From NCBI GenBank assembly GCA_002728035.1, contig PBUZ01000019.1, positions 1-8,802 of the forward strand: a stretch of 8,802 bases of DNA. Reading direction: 5' to 3'. This stretch comes from Methanobacteriota archaeon (GTDB lineage: Archaea; Thermoplasmatota; Poseidoniia; Poseidoniales; Poseidoniaceae). A model generated the notes under the pieces. That model made no database searches, had not been told where the DNA came from, and saw only the letters and a program-made list of their open reading frames with translations. Made by a program: the position numbers and the translations under genes. Of this stretch, positions 1 to 6,581 are shown piece by piece (the first letter of the stretch is position 1; each line of letters opens with the position of its first letter).

Positions 1-51
1 GTTCATCGTATGATTTGGATCGGGAAACGGGTGGAAAAACTCGGTGGTGTC

Positions 52-67
52 GCAAATAGATTGATAA
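52..67 (+). promoter_or_regulatory. Possible TATA-like promoter element of the giant surface protein gene
   Basis: An A/T-rich stretch (aaatagattgata) lies 24 to 38 bases before the ATG at 90 in an otherwise GC-balanced region. This is about the TATA-box distance expected for a leaderless archaeal transcript starting at or just before the start codon. No Shine-Dalgarno-like sequence precedes the ATG, which agrees with leaderless initiation. The match to an archaeal TATA box is weak, so this is a positional inference. Bases 1-51 show no gene. They contain one arm (CGGGTGG, 28-34) of a spaced inverted repeat whose other arm (CCACCCG) is at 69-75. Confidence 0.3.
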
Positions 68-78
68 CCCACCCGCCA

Positions 79-91
79 ATGCAATTTGCAT
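79..91 (+). promoter_or_regulatory. 13-base palindrome overlapping the start codon
   Basis: The sequence ATGCAA-T-TTGCAT is a perfect inverted repeat with 6-base arms around one central base. Its right arm ends within the ATG start codon of the giant surface protein (90-92). A dyad at the transcription or translation start could be an operator for a dimeric regulator. Such a short palindrome can also occur by chance, and no second copy was seen in the window. Confidence 0.3.
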
Positions 92-3000
92 GAACAGAGT
101 ACTTGCAGTTCTCCTCGGCTTGATGTTGGTCCTTTCCGGTTGTTTGGGTGGCGAAGATGTCATCGACAACGACACAGAACCCGAACCGGTGCTTCTCGAC
201 ACCGACGGTGACGGCGTTCCCGATGTTGATGACGACGACGACGATGGTGATACGTGGACCGATATCGATGAATTAAATTGTGAATCCGACAGTTTGCTCG
301 CTTCGAGCGTACCGTCCGATGTCGATAACGACGGTGTCTGCGACACCCGTGACAACGACAAGGACGGCGACACCTGGTCCAACATTGACGAGGAAGCCTG
401 TGGCACGGACCCCCTGCTTGCCTCGGACATGCCAACCGACGGCGATGAAGACGGTGTCTGCGATGCTTTGGACGAGGACACCGACGGCGATGCGTTCGCT
501 GACGGTATTGAAACGCAGTGTGGCTCAGACCCACTGGACGTCACGAGCATCCCTGCAGACATGGACGGTGACGGTATCTGCGACGCCCTCGACGACGACA
601 AGGACGGCGACGGTGTGAACAACGACGATGATTTCGCCCCAGAAGACCCCGACAAGTCCGAAGGCACCCAGGGTTGTACCGACGAGGCCGCCTTCAATTA
701 CAACCAGGCAGCAGAGGTTGACGATGACTCGTGTTTTACGCTCGCTGACGCCGAAGCAGCCGTGATGACCGCCATGACCGGAATCGTTTCCTCCACATTC
801 AACTCCGAATTCATGGACGGCGTACCGATGACCATGACGATGGTTCTTGAGAACGAAAACATGCGCCTCGTCAAGGTCGCACTCACGGCCGACAATGGCG
901 AAGAAATGAGCGTCTCCTACCTCGTTGACGGCAACGGTTTCGTCCAAGTTGAGCAAATCATTCCAGCTGATGAAGAAGAAGGTACAGAGGCGGTTCACGA
1001 CCTGTTCCTGGTGAACGATGCGTATTACGCCGCCACAATGGGAGAGACCGGTTGGTCGCACTGCGAGTTTGACGGCGATGCGTGGTACTGCGTCGATCTG
1101 TTCGATGAGGACGACAACCGTCTCTTCAACGCAGACAGCCAAAGCGAAACGTACCACGTCTTCGAATGCAACGACGGTTCGACCATCGTCGTCAGCGATG
1201 TCAACGATGGTAGACAGGACTGTGCTGACGGCTCCGACGAGCCAATGATGCAAGACGACGGTCGCACCTACCAGTGCAACGACGGCACGACCGTTTCGTT
1301 CAGCGTGGTGAACGACGGCGAAGAGGATTGTGCCGACGGCTCCGACGAGCCGGTGTTCATTGACAGCTTCACATGCAACGACGGTGATACCATTCTAGGA
1401 CAATATGTCAACGATGGTCACGAGGACTGCCATGAGGGCGAGGACGAACCCTACTACGATTTCGAATCTTACGAGACCTCCACCTTCTTGTGCGACGACG
1501 GCACAGAAATCTTGTTCAGTTATGTCAACGACGGTCACGAGGACTGTACCGACGGTGAGGACGAACCCGAATACGTACTCATTGAGAGGTCCTACTTTGA
1601 TTGCGCGGACGGTTCCACCAGCATCGACCTCTCGAGCGTTAACGACGGCGTCGCTGATTGCCCTGACAGCAGCGATGAAGACGATGGGACGGGCACGCAA
1701 ACATACGACTGCCTTTACACCGGTGATACGATTGACTTTGCGTACGTGAACGACGGCGATTACGATTGTGAAGACGAAACGGATGAGCCCTATTACGACG
1801 AAGAACCCACCGGTGTGTTTGTGTGCGATGACGGGGAAGAAATTAGCTTTGAATTCGTGAACGATGGCTATGATGATTGCTCCGATGGTTCAGACGAGGC
1901 CACCTACGACATTGATGAACTCACCGATTTCACCTGCGACGACGGCAGCGTCATCGCTTTCAGTGCGGCCAACGACGGTCATGACGATTGCCCCGAAGGT
2001 GAAGATGAGCCCGTCTATGAAGAAGTGGAGTACACCTCCTTCGAATGCGCCAGTGGCGACATGATCCCGCTCTCCTGGGTCAACGACGGTACGGACGACT
2101 GCCCCGCAGGCGACGACGAGCCCTCCTACGACCCGGTCACCCAGTCTGAACTTTCCACCTATGAATGCCTCTTCTCCGGCGAAACCATCGCCCTTTCATT
2201 GGTCAATGACGACCAATATGACTGCGACGATGGAACCGATGAGCCTGAATACGAGAATGTAGACACCTCCGAGTGGACCTGTGACGACGGTAGCGATACC
2301 TTTGGCATCTCCCACCTGAATGACGGAGACCGAGATTGCTCTGACGGTTCGGACGAAGCACAATTTGACATTGAAGACGAAAACTCCATGCTGTGTCTCA
2401 ACGGAGACGAGATCGCCGTGAGCCAATTCAACGACGGCCACTACGATTGCTCTGACGGTTCGGACGAAGAGGATTACTGGCAGTGCGACGACGGTAGTTA
2501 CACCATTCCGTTCTCATACATCAACGATGGATGGGAGATTTGTGAGGACGGTTCCGATGAATCCGTGGTCGAAGACACGAACATCATCGATTGCTTTGGC
2601 CAGGATGGTAGCACCGTTCTTGCATCCGAATTCCATGATGGCTGGCACGATTGCGACAACGGCTGGGATGAAATGGACTTTGACCAAGAAAATGACTGCG
2701 AATGGGAAGCTGGCAAGGGCTGGATGTGTACGTCCGCCATGTTCCCTACAGACGAGACCTACCAGTATTGGGAAGGCGCTGATGAGAACGGTCGTGCTGT
2801 CATCGGATTGAACGCCACCGACGATGACGGTTCAAGCATGGTTGCACTCTTCGATGCGAGCACCCACGCTTTCCTCACCATGCAGGAAACCGAGTACAAC
2901 GAGGACGGTGAGCTTGAGAGCGCCGGCGTCATCACGACGGAAGCCTACGACGCCTCCATCGCTGAGATGATCGTCGTTGACACGGACTTGGATGTCCACG

Positions 3001-3935
3001 CTCCTCCCTTTGCCTTGATATTTGATGGCGAGTCCATGCCAGGGGAAGACGATCGCGTCTTCACCTGCAACGACGGCACAGAAGTACCGTTCAGTTACGT
3101 GAACGATGGTGAAGACGATTGCAGCGAAGGTGAGGACGAGCCCGTCTATGAAATGACGGAATATTCCGAATTCTATTGCAGTGCAGATGATGAGTTCATT
3201 CCACTCTCGTGGGTCAACGACGGCGAGGACGATTGTTCCGACGGCGAGGACGAAGACGACGGAACGGGCACACAAACCTACACTTGCTGGGAATCCGGTG
3301 AAACGATTGCCTTCGAATACGTGAACGACGGTGATTTCGATTGTGAAGACGAATCCGACGAGCCTTACTACGATGAAGAAGAGACCTCCGAATGGGAGTG
3401 TGAAGACGGCTCAGACATCATCCCGCTCTCCTGGGTCAACGACGGCGGCCCCGACTGCGGTGACGGCTCAGACGAAAGCCCAACGAACGGAGGTCACGGC
3501 TACGGTGGCTACGGAGTCATGACCATGGGCATCGCTGAAAGCATGGAGCTTGGCCAGTGGTCCTACGGTGAAGGCACCGACATGATTGAGATCGTGTTCA
3601 TGAATTGCGCTTCCTTTGACGAAGTCACCCATGAATTGACCTACAACACCTACTTGCTACCAAGTGACTGCGGTGAAGAATTGGCTCGTTATTCCCTGAG
3701 CGAGGTCATGGACGGAAACGTCGTTGGAATGTTTGCCTCCATGGACGAGGGTCAACTCGGTTTCTATGTCGATGAAGACTTTGAACTCGAAGGTTGGAAC
3801 ACCGTTCGCCTCTCCACGCCGAACGGGGAGTACGCAGACGAAAACCCCGAAGTGGTGCTGCCAGCGCCTGGTGTTGGATTCGCCTTGGTCGCCATGCTCG
3901 GTGCTGCCATGCTGGCCGGTCGCCGAGATGAGTGA
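90..3935 (+). CDS. Giant acidic surface lipoprotein with TSP3-like and LDLa-like calcium-binding repeats
   Basis: This is probably an exported, cell-surface calcium-binding adhesion or binding protein; its ligand is unknown. Residues 1-18 form a hydrophobic signal peptide ending in a lipobox, LSGC, with Cys18 as the predicted lipidated residue. Residues 37-185 hold acidic 40-residue repeats like thrombospondin type 3 or EF-hand loops (DxDGDGxxD). Residues 195-215 carry the GCTD...NY...DDDSC motif. Residues 216-357 form an unrecognised beta-rich segment. Residues 358-862 hold 14 LDLa-like repeats of the form FxCxDGxxI...VNDGxxDCxDGSDEP. Residues 863-990 form a second unrecognised segment, and 991-1130 hold four more repeats. 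Residues 1131-1256 form a Gly/Tyr start followed by a folded region with two cysteines. Residues 1257-1281 (LPAPGVGF, hydrophobic stretch, RRDE) resemble a PGF-CTERM tail. The ATG at 90 is chosen because the signal peptide starts directly there. The reading frame is certain; the function is inferred. Confidence 0.93.
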   Translation: MNRVLAVLLGLMLVLSGCLGGEDVIDNDTEPEPVLLDTDGDGVPDVDDDDDDGDTWTDIDELNCESDSLLASSVPSDVDNDGVCDTRDNDKDGDTWSNIDEEACGTDPLLASDMPTDGDEDGVCDALDEDTDGDAFADGIETQCGSDPLDVTSIPADMDGDGICDALDDDKDGDGVNNDDDFAPEDPDKSEGTQGCTDEAAFNYNQAAEVDDDSCFTLADAEAAVMTAMTGIVSSTFNSEFMDGVPMTMTMVLENENMRLVKVALTADNGEEMSVSYLVDGNGFVQVEQIIPADEEEGTEAVHDLFLVNDAYYAATMGETGWSHCEFDGDAWYCVDLFDEDDNRLFNADSQSETYHVFECNDGSTIVVSDVNDGRQDCADGSDEPMMQDDGRTYQCNDGTTVSFSVVNDGEEDCADGSDEPVFIDSFTCNDGDTILGQYVNDGHEDCHEGEDEPYYDFESYETSTFLCDDGTEILFSYVNDGHEDCTDGEDEPEYVLIERSYFDCADGSTSIDLSSVNDGVADCPDSSDEDDGTGTQTYDCLYTGDTIDFAYVNDGDYDCEDETDEPYYDEEPTGVFVCDDGEEISFEFVNDGYDDCSDGSDEATYDIDELTDFTCDDGSVIAFSAANDGHDDCPEGEDEPVYEEVEYTSFECASGDMIPLSWVNDGTDDCPAGDDEPSYDPVTQSELSTYECLFSGETIALSLVNDDQYDCDDGTDEPEYENVDTSEWTCDDGSDTFGISHLNDGDRDCSDGSDEAQFDIEDENSMLCLNGDEIAVSQFNDGHYDCSDGSDEEDYWQCDDGSYTIPFSYINDGWEICEDGSDESVVEDTNIIDCFGQDGSTVLASEFHDGWHDCDNGWDEMDFDQENDCEWEAGKGWMCTSAMFPTDETYQYWEGADENGRAVIGLNATDDDGSSMVALFDASTHAFLTMQETEYNEDGELESAGVITTEAYDASIAEMIVVDTDLDVHAPPFALIFDGESMPGEDDRVFTCNDGTEVPFSYVNDGEDDCSEGEDEPVYEMTEYSEFYCSADDEFIPLSWVNDGEDDCSDGEDEDDGTGTQTYTCWESGETIAFEYVNDGDFDCEDESDEPYYDEEETSEWECEDGSDIIPLSWVNDGGPDCGDGSDESPTNGGHGYGGYGVMTMGIAESMELGQWSYGEGTDMIEIVFMNCASFDEVTHELTYNTYLLPSDCGEELARYSLSEVMDGNVVGMFASMDEGQLGFYVDEDFELEGWNTVRLSTPNGEYADENPEVVLPAPGVGFALVAMLGAAMLAGRRDE
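198..644 (+). repeat. 120-bp tandem repeats encoding TSP3-like calcium loops with a cysteine every 20 residues
   Basis: Three full units and a partial fourth start at 198, 318, 438 and 558 (protein residues 37, 77, 117 and 157), giving an exact 40-residue period. Each unit has a DxDxDG(V/I)xD loop, a second Asp-rich loop (DxDxDGDxxxD), and a loop ending in (G)TDPLxxxSxP or a close variant. Cysteines at residues 64, 84, 104, 124, 144 and 164 are exactly 20 residues apart. The acidic loops match the calcium-binding pattern of thrombospondin type 3 and dockerin-like repeats. Calcium binding is inferred from that pattern. Confidence 0.85.
1161..2675 (+). repeat. Array 1: 14 LDLa-like coding repeats
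   Basis: Residues 358-862 contain 14 consecutive copies of a roughly 28-residue module (F/Y/W-x-C-x-D/S-G-x-x-I...V-N-D-G-x-x-D-C-x-D-G-S-D-E-P) joined by short acidic, Tyr-rich linkers. Compared with a canonical LDL-receptor class A module, it keeps the aromatic-x-Cys2, the Ile, the Asp after the C4 position, the Asp-Cys5 pair and the terminal Asp-Glu. It lacks C1, C3, C4 (Asn takes its place) and C6. Repeat 13 (WEIC) has Ile in place of one calcium-ligand Asp. Repeat 14 is the most diverged (HDG...NGWDE). Confidence 0.88.
1680..1809 (+). repeat. Segmental duplication, copy 1 (array 1, around repeat 6)
   Basis: This block encodes the linker DDGTGTQTY, the repeat ending VNDGDYDCEDETDEP, and the linker YYDEE. 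It is closely similar at both DNA and protein level to the block at 3255-3384 in array 2. The DDGTGTQTY linker occurs nowhere else in the protein, so the pair reflects duplication of a multi-repeat segment and not independent linker evolution. Confidence 0.75.
3060..3479 (+). repeat. Array 2: four LDLa-like coding repeats
   Basis: Residues 991-1130 contain four further copies of the single-disulfide LDLa-like module, separated from array 1 by a 128-residue non-repeat segment. All four keep the acidic residues expected to bind calcium. Their linkers (PVYE..EY, DDGTGTQTY, PYYDEE) match linkers inside array 1, which points to a copied block. A Gly/Tyr-rich stretch (GGHGYGGYG) follows the last repeat. 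Confidence 0.88.
3255..3384 (+). repeat. Segmental duplication, copy 2 (array 2, around repeat 17)
   Basis: This is the partner of 1680-1809, offset by 1575 bases (525 codons, in frame). It encodes DDGTGTQTY, a repeat ending VNDGDFDCEDESDEP, and YYDEE. Most differences from copy 1 are third-position or conservative changes. A separate exact 26-base identity links 3420-3445 in this array with 2064-2089 in array 1. Confidence 0.75.
3858..3932 (+). other. PGF-CTERM-like C-terminal sorting and anchoring segment of the giant surface protein
   Basis: Residues 1257-1281 have the three-part layout of archaeosortase substrates: a short Pro-Gly motif (PAPGVGF), a hydrophobic stretch of about 13 residues, and a basic end (RRDE) at the extreme C terminus. 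In characterised archaea such tails are cut by an archaeosortase and replaced by a lipid anchor. This exact motif is a variant of the classical PGF signature, so processing is inferred. No archaeosortase gene is in the window. Confidence 0.65.
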
Positions 3936-3954
3936 GTCTGAACTGATAGGCTAA

Positions 3955-5166
3955 GTGAAGCGCACGCTTCACCCTCTTTGTGAGGTTAAGGCTTTGAAGG
4001 GCGTCGATGCGTCGGCTTCCATGGTAGAGGAGGGCAACGCTCGATGGCGAGATGTCCTTGCCCTCGGGCCGTCCTTGTTTGACCGCCTGTCTCGATACAT
4101 CCTCAATGCAGGTGCCTTGCTGGAAGGAAAGGTGAAGCAACCGGAGACGCGTGCTGGACGTCTGAAATACACCCGTTTGATGGGCTATGTCGCCGTCTTG
4201 CGAAGCGGGGGCTTTGGTGCGTTGGCCACCGCTCTGCCCATCCTCATCCTCTACTTTGGACTGCTCCCCTTCTTCCCAGCATTGAACCCCGACGGGAACG
4301 GTTTCAGTGGATGGAACGTGGTTGGCTTCTACGCTGCGCTCATCTTCGTATCGCTCTTGGCAACCGTGCTCGAACTGTTTCTGCTCTACAACGATGCGGT
4401 TCGTTATGCAGGCAAGATGAACCACGCGACTTCACGACGGATTGACGAGGAGGCAGAGGCCAACCTGGCCATCCAAGCCGCCCTGCCAGAAGGGCTCACC
4501 AAGGCGGCCCTCGGCATGGTCAAGGACAGAGCGCCAAAATACGGGATTGACCCGTTGGAAAAAGGCTCGAAAGCGGGGGCTGCTGCCCGTGGTGTGGCGT
4601 TCAAGGCGAAAGTGCTGATGATCAACGCCCTCATGAAACAGGTCGCTCGGCGCATCTTTGCCCGTCTGTTTGGGCGAGCGGCCCCTCGAGCCTTTGTGGA
4701 ATGGCTTCTGTTGCCCATCTATGTGTTTTGGAACATGATCGGGACGACGAAGGTGATGAACGAACTCATCGCTCGTGCCAACGGCCCGGAGGCAGCGGCA
4801 GAAATCGTCAAGCAGGTCGGCTGGGAGAATGAAGTCCCACCTGAATTGAGAGGCCCAGCAAAATTTGCCATCGCTCAACATGTGATGGCCACGAAAGCCT
4901 TCCATCCAAACATCGAATTTGTGCTGCTTGAACTCGCGCTCGACCACGACGAAGAACAGGCCACTCAGTTTGATACCGGCAATCTCTCAGAGGAACAACG
5001 CATTCAACTCGCAAAATTCATCCTCGCTTTACCCCATTTGGAAGTGCGCCGTGTTCGGGTTGATGACGCTCTTTGGGCCTTCATCGGTGAAACGCTCAGC
5101 GACGGCGAACGCGACGCATGGCGCGCCGCCTGCAAAGGGTACATCCATCGAGGCGTTCCCTTTTGA
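3955..5166 (+). CDS. Unrecognised membrane protein with a C-terminal helical cytosolic domain
   Basis: I do not recognise this 403-residue protein. Residues 1-80 are soluble and amphipathic. Hydrophobic segments at about 86-108 and 119-144 look like a transmembrane hairpin, and a third weaker one lies at about 247-266. Residues 145-245 are basic and helical. Residues 270-400 are acidic, alpha-helical and free of membrane segments, rich in Glu/Asp/Leu (for example LLELALDHDEEQ). No catalytic motif is visible. The GTG start at 3955 lies 19 bases after the upstream stop, which suggests co-transcription with the surface protein gene. An in-frame ATG at 4021 (residue 23) is a plausible alternative. 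Neither start has a clear Shine-Dalgarno site. The long uninterrupted frame and sensible composition support a real gene. Confidence 0.8.
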   Translation: MKRTLHPLCEVKALKGVDASASMVEEGNARWRDVLALGPSLFDRLSRYILNAGALLEGKVKQPETRAGRLKYTRLMGYVAVLRSGGFGALATALPILILYFGLLPFFPALNPDGNGFSGWNVVGFYAALIFVSLLATVLELFLLYNDAVRYAGKMNHATSRRIDEEAEANLAIQAALPEGLTKAALGMVKDRAPKYGIDPLEKGSKAGAAARGVAFKAKVLMINALMKQVARRIFARLFGRAAPRAFVEWLLLPIYVFWNMIGTTKVMNELIARANGPEAAAEIVKQVGWENEVPPELRGPAKFAIAQHVMATKAFHPNIEFVLLELALDHDEEQATQFDTGNLSEEQRIQLAKFILALPHLEVRRVRVDDALWAFIGETLSDGERDAWRAACKGYIHRGVPF

Positions 5167-5332
5167 GAGTAAACATACGGCTCCACTGGAATGACGCGAT
5201 AGCGCATAGCGCAACTCCTGTGTTGAACTCGCCATGTTCAAGCCGTCGGCGACCCAGGTTTGAATCCCCGGATTAACGGTGCAAGATTCCGACAAAGAAG
5301 GGTTGAATGACTTGAAGCACACCACCTCGCCC
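5167..5332. other. 166-base intergenic spacer with direct and inverted repeats
   Basis: This is the longest gene-free stretch if the next gene starts at the ATG at 5333. It contains a tandem 7-mer (ATAGCGC at 5199-5205 and 5206-5212) whose GCGC cores can pair. It also has a perfect 6-base inverted repeat with a 7-base loop (TTGAAC at 5223-5228, GTTCAA at 5236-5241) and the dyad AATCC-CC-GGATT. The part from 5258 to 5275 superficially resembles a tRNA T-arm but does not pair properly. The spacer could hold the terminator of the upstream pair and the leader of the aminotransferase gene. No definite promoter was found. Confidence 0.45.
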
Positions 5333-6541
5333 ATGGAACGCCCTTCTCGCAGCGATTTGGCCGTCCATTGGGGCCTCGACCCCGAGACGGTCTTCCTCAA
5401 CCACGGCTCCTTCGGCGCCACGCCGACGGCGATTCGTGAGGAACAGCGTCGCTGGCAGGACCGCATGGAACACGAGCCCGTGGCCTTCCTTGACGGCGAA
5501 GGCCTCGAGCAAATGACCGCCGCCCGCCACGCCCTGGCAGAGATGGTCTCGTGCGACCCCGATGATTTGGCGCTGGTTGACAACGCCACATCGGGCGTGA
5601 ACACCGTCATGCGCTCGCTTGAGTTTGCCGAAGGCGATGAAATCCTCGTTCCCGACCACGCCTATCAGGCCTGTCGCAACACGATTGACTTCGTGGCCAA
5701 GCGTTGGGGCGCCAAGGTGGTTACCGTTCCGCTCCCGTTCCCCATTGAAGGCCCGCACGTCGTAATGGAGGCGATGCTGGGTGCTATCACCGAGCGAACG
5801 GTGCTCGCGATGATCGACACCGTCACCAGCCCCACCGGCCTGCGCATGCCCTTCGAGGACCTAACGGCTGAACTCGAAGGCCGAGGCGTGAGCGTGCTCT
5901 TGGACGCCGCCCACGGCATCGGCATGGTGCCGCTCGCCTTGGATGAACTGGGTGCCTCCTACACCACCAGCAACTGCCACAAGTGGCTGTGCGCCCCCAA
6001 AGGCTCAGCCTTCCTTCACGTTCGAAAGGACAAGCAGGCCGACATTCATCCGCTGACCATCAGCCACGGCATGACCTTCCCGCTGGGCGACACCACCCGC
6101 TTCCGACACGAGTTCGACTGGACGGGCACCCGCGACCTCTCCGCTCACTGCTCGCTTCCTGCCACCATCGACCACGTTGGTGGGCTGGTTGAAGGCGGTT
6201 GGCCCGCCATCATGCAGCACAACCACGACCTGGCGATTCGAGGGCGTAACATCCTCTGCGAGGCCCTCGGCCTCACGCCGCCGTGCCCCGACGAGATGGT
6301 GGCCTGCATCGGTACGCTGGTCCTGCCGCTGGGCGACGACGAAGACGTGGTGGTGCACGAGCGCGACCCTCTCCATGTCACCCTGAAGGAAAAGTACGGC
6401 ATTCAGGTCCCCGTGTGGTCGTGGCCCTCTCCCCGTGGACGCTACTTCCGCATCTCGGCTCAACTCTACAACAGCGAAGAGGAGTACCGCTATCTTGCTT
6501 GGGCGCTGGAGCAAGAGGGTTTTGGGCCATCCGCCCCCTGA
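5333..6541 (+). CDS. Class V aminotransferase-fold PLP enzyme, isopenicillin-N-epimerase-like
   Basis: This 402-residue protein has the fold-type I PLP layout of the class V family, in the subgroup that includes isopenicillin N epimerase (CefD) and cysteine-lyase-like enzymes. Visible motifs are FLNHGSFGATP (21-31) at the N terminus; NATSGVNTV (84-92) for PLP phosphate binding; DAAHGIG (191-197), with Asp191 expected to contact the PLP ring nitrogen; SNCHKWLCAPKG (213-224), with Lys217 as the Schiff-base lysine; and DWTGTRD (262-268), typical of this subgroup. The C-terminal YFRISAQLYN carries the Arg expected to bind the substrate carboxylate. The ATG at 5333 is preferred because it places the NHGSFG motif at the usual distance from the start. 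A GTG at 5279 in the same frame would add 18 residues that lack family resemblance. The substrate cannot be told from sequence; epimerase, desulfurase or lyase are all possible. Confidence 0.9.
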   Translation: MERPSRSDLAVHWGLDPETVFLNHGSFGATPTAIREEQRRWQDRMEHEPVAFLDGEGLEQMTAARHALAEMVSCDPDDLALVDNATSGVNTVMRSLEFAEGDEILVPDHAYQACRNTIDFVAKRWGAKVVTVPLPFPIEGPHVVMEAMLGAITERTVLAMIDTVTSPTGLRMPFEDLTAELEGRGVSVLLDAAHGIGMVPLALDELGASYTTSNCHKWLCAPKGSAFLHVRKDKQADIHPLTISHGMTFPLGDTTRFRHEFDWTGTRDLSAHCSLPATIDHVGGLVEGGWPAIMQHNHDLAIRGRNILCEALGLTPPCPDEMVACIGTLVLPLGDDEDVVVHERDPLHVTLKEKYGIQVPVWSWPSPRGRYFRISAQLYNSEEEYRYLAWALEQEGFGPSAP

Positions 6542-6581
6542 GAACCAAAGCCTTCAAGCACGGTCATGCTAAGCACCTTTC

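Noticed and set aside
525..1253. 242-codon minus-strand open frame inside the giant surface protein gene
   Set aside because: It arises from the reverse complement of Asp/Glu-rich codons (GAC, GAT), has Val/His-rich low-complexity sequence, and lies fully antisense to a convincing repeat protein. The other long antisense frames in 90-3935 have the same cause.
198..3479. Possible CRISPR array or noncoding satellite because of dense short repeats
   Set aside because: The repeats are in frame, vary mainly at third positions, and encode conserved calcium-binding modules without regular spacers.
3706..4425. 239-codon minus-strand open frame spanning the junction of the first two genes
   Set aside because: It lies antisense to two well-supported frames, and its translation shows no domain, signal or membrane segment.
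5197..5282. tRNA-like segment: a 7-base loop TCGCCAT on a TGAAC/GTTCA stem followed by a T-arm-like GGTTTGAATCC
   Set aside because: Position 33 would be C instead of the invariant T, position 56 would be T instead of C, the T stem has mismatches, there is no D arm with GG, and no 5' acceptor strand pairs with GATTAAC. It is at most a relic.
5279..5332. GTG at 5279 as the start of the aminotransferase gene
   Set aside because: The 18 added residues are not typical of the family, there is no SD site, and the ATG at 5333 places the NHGSFG motif at the usual distance from the N terminus.
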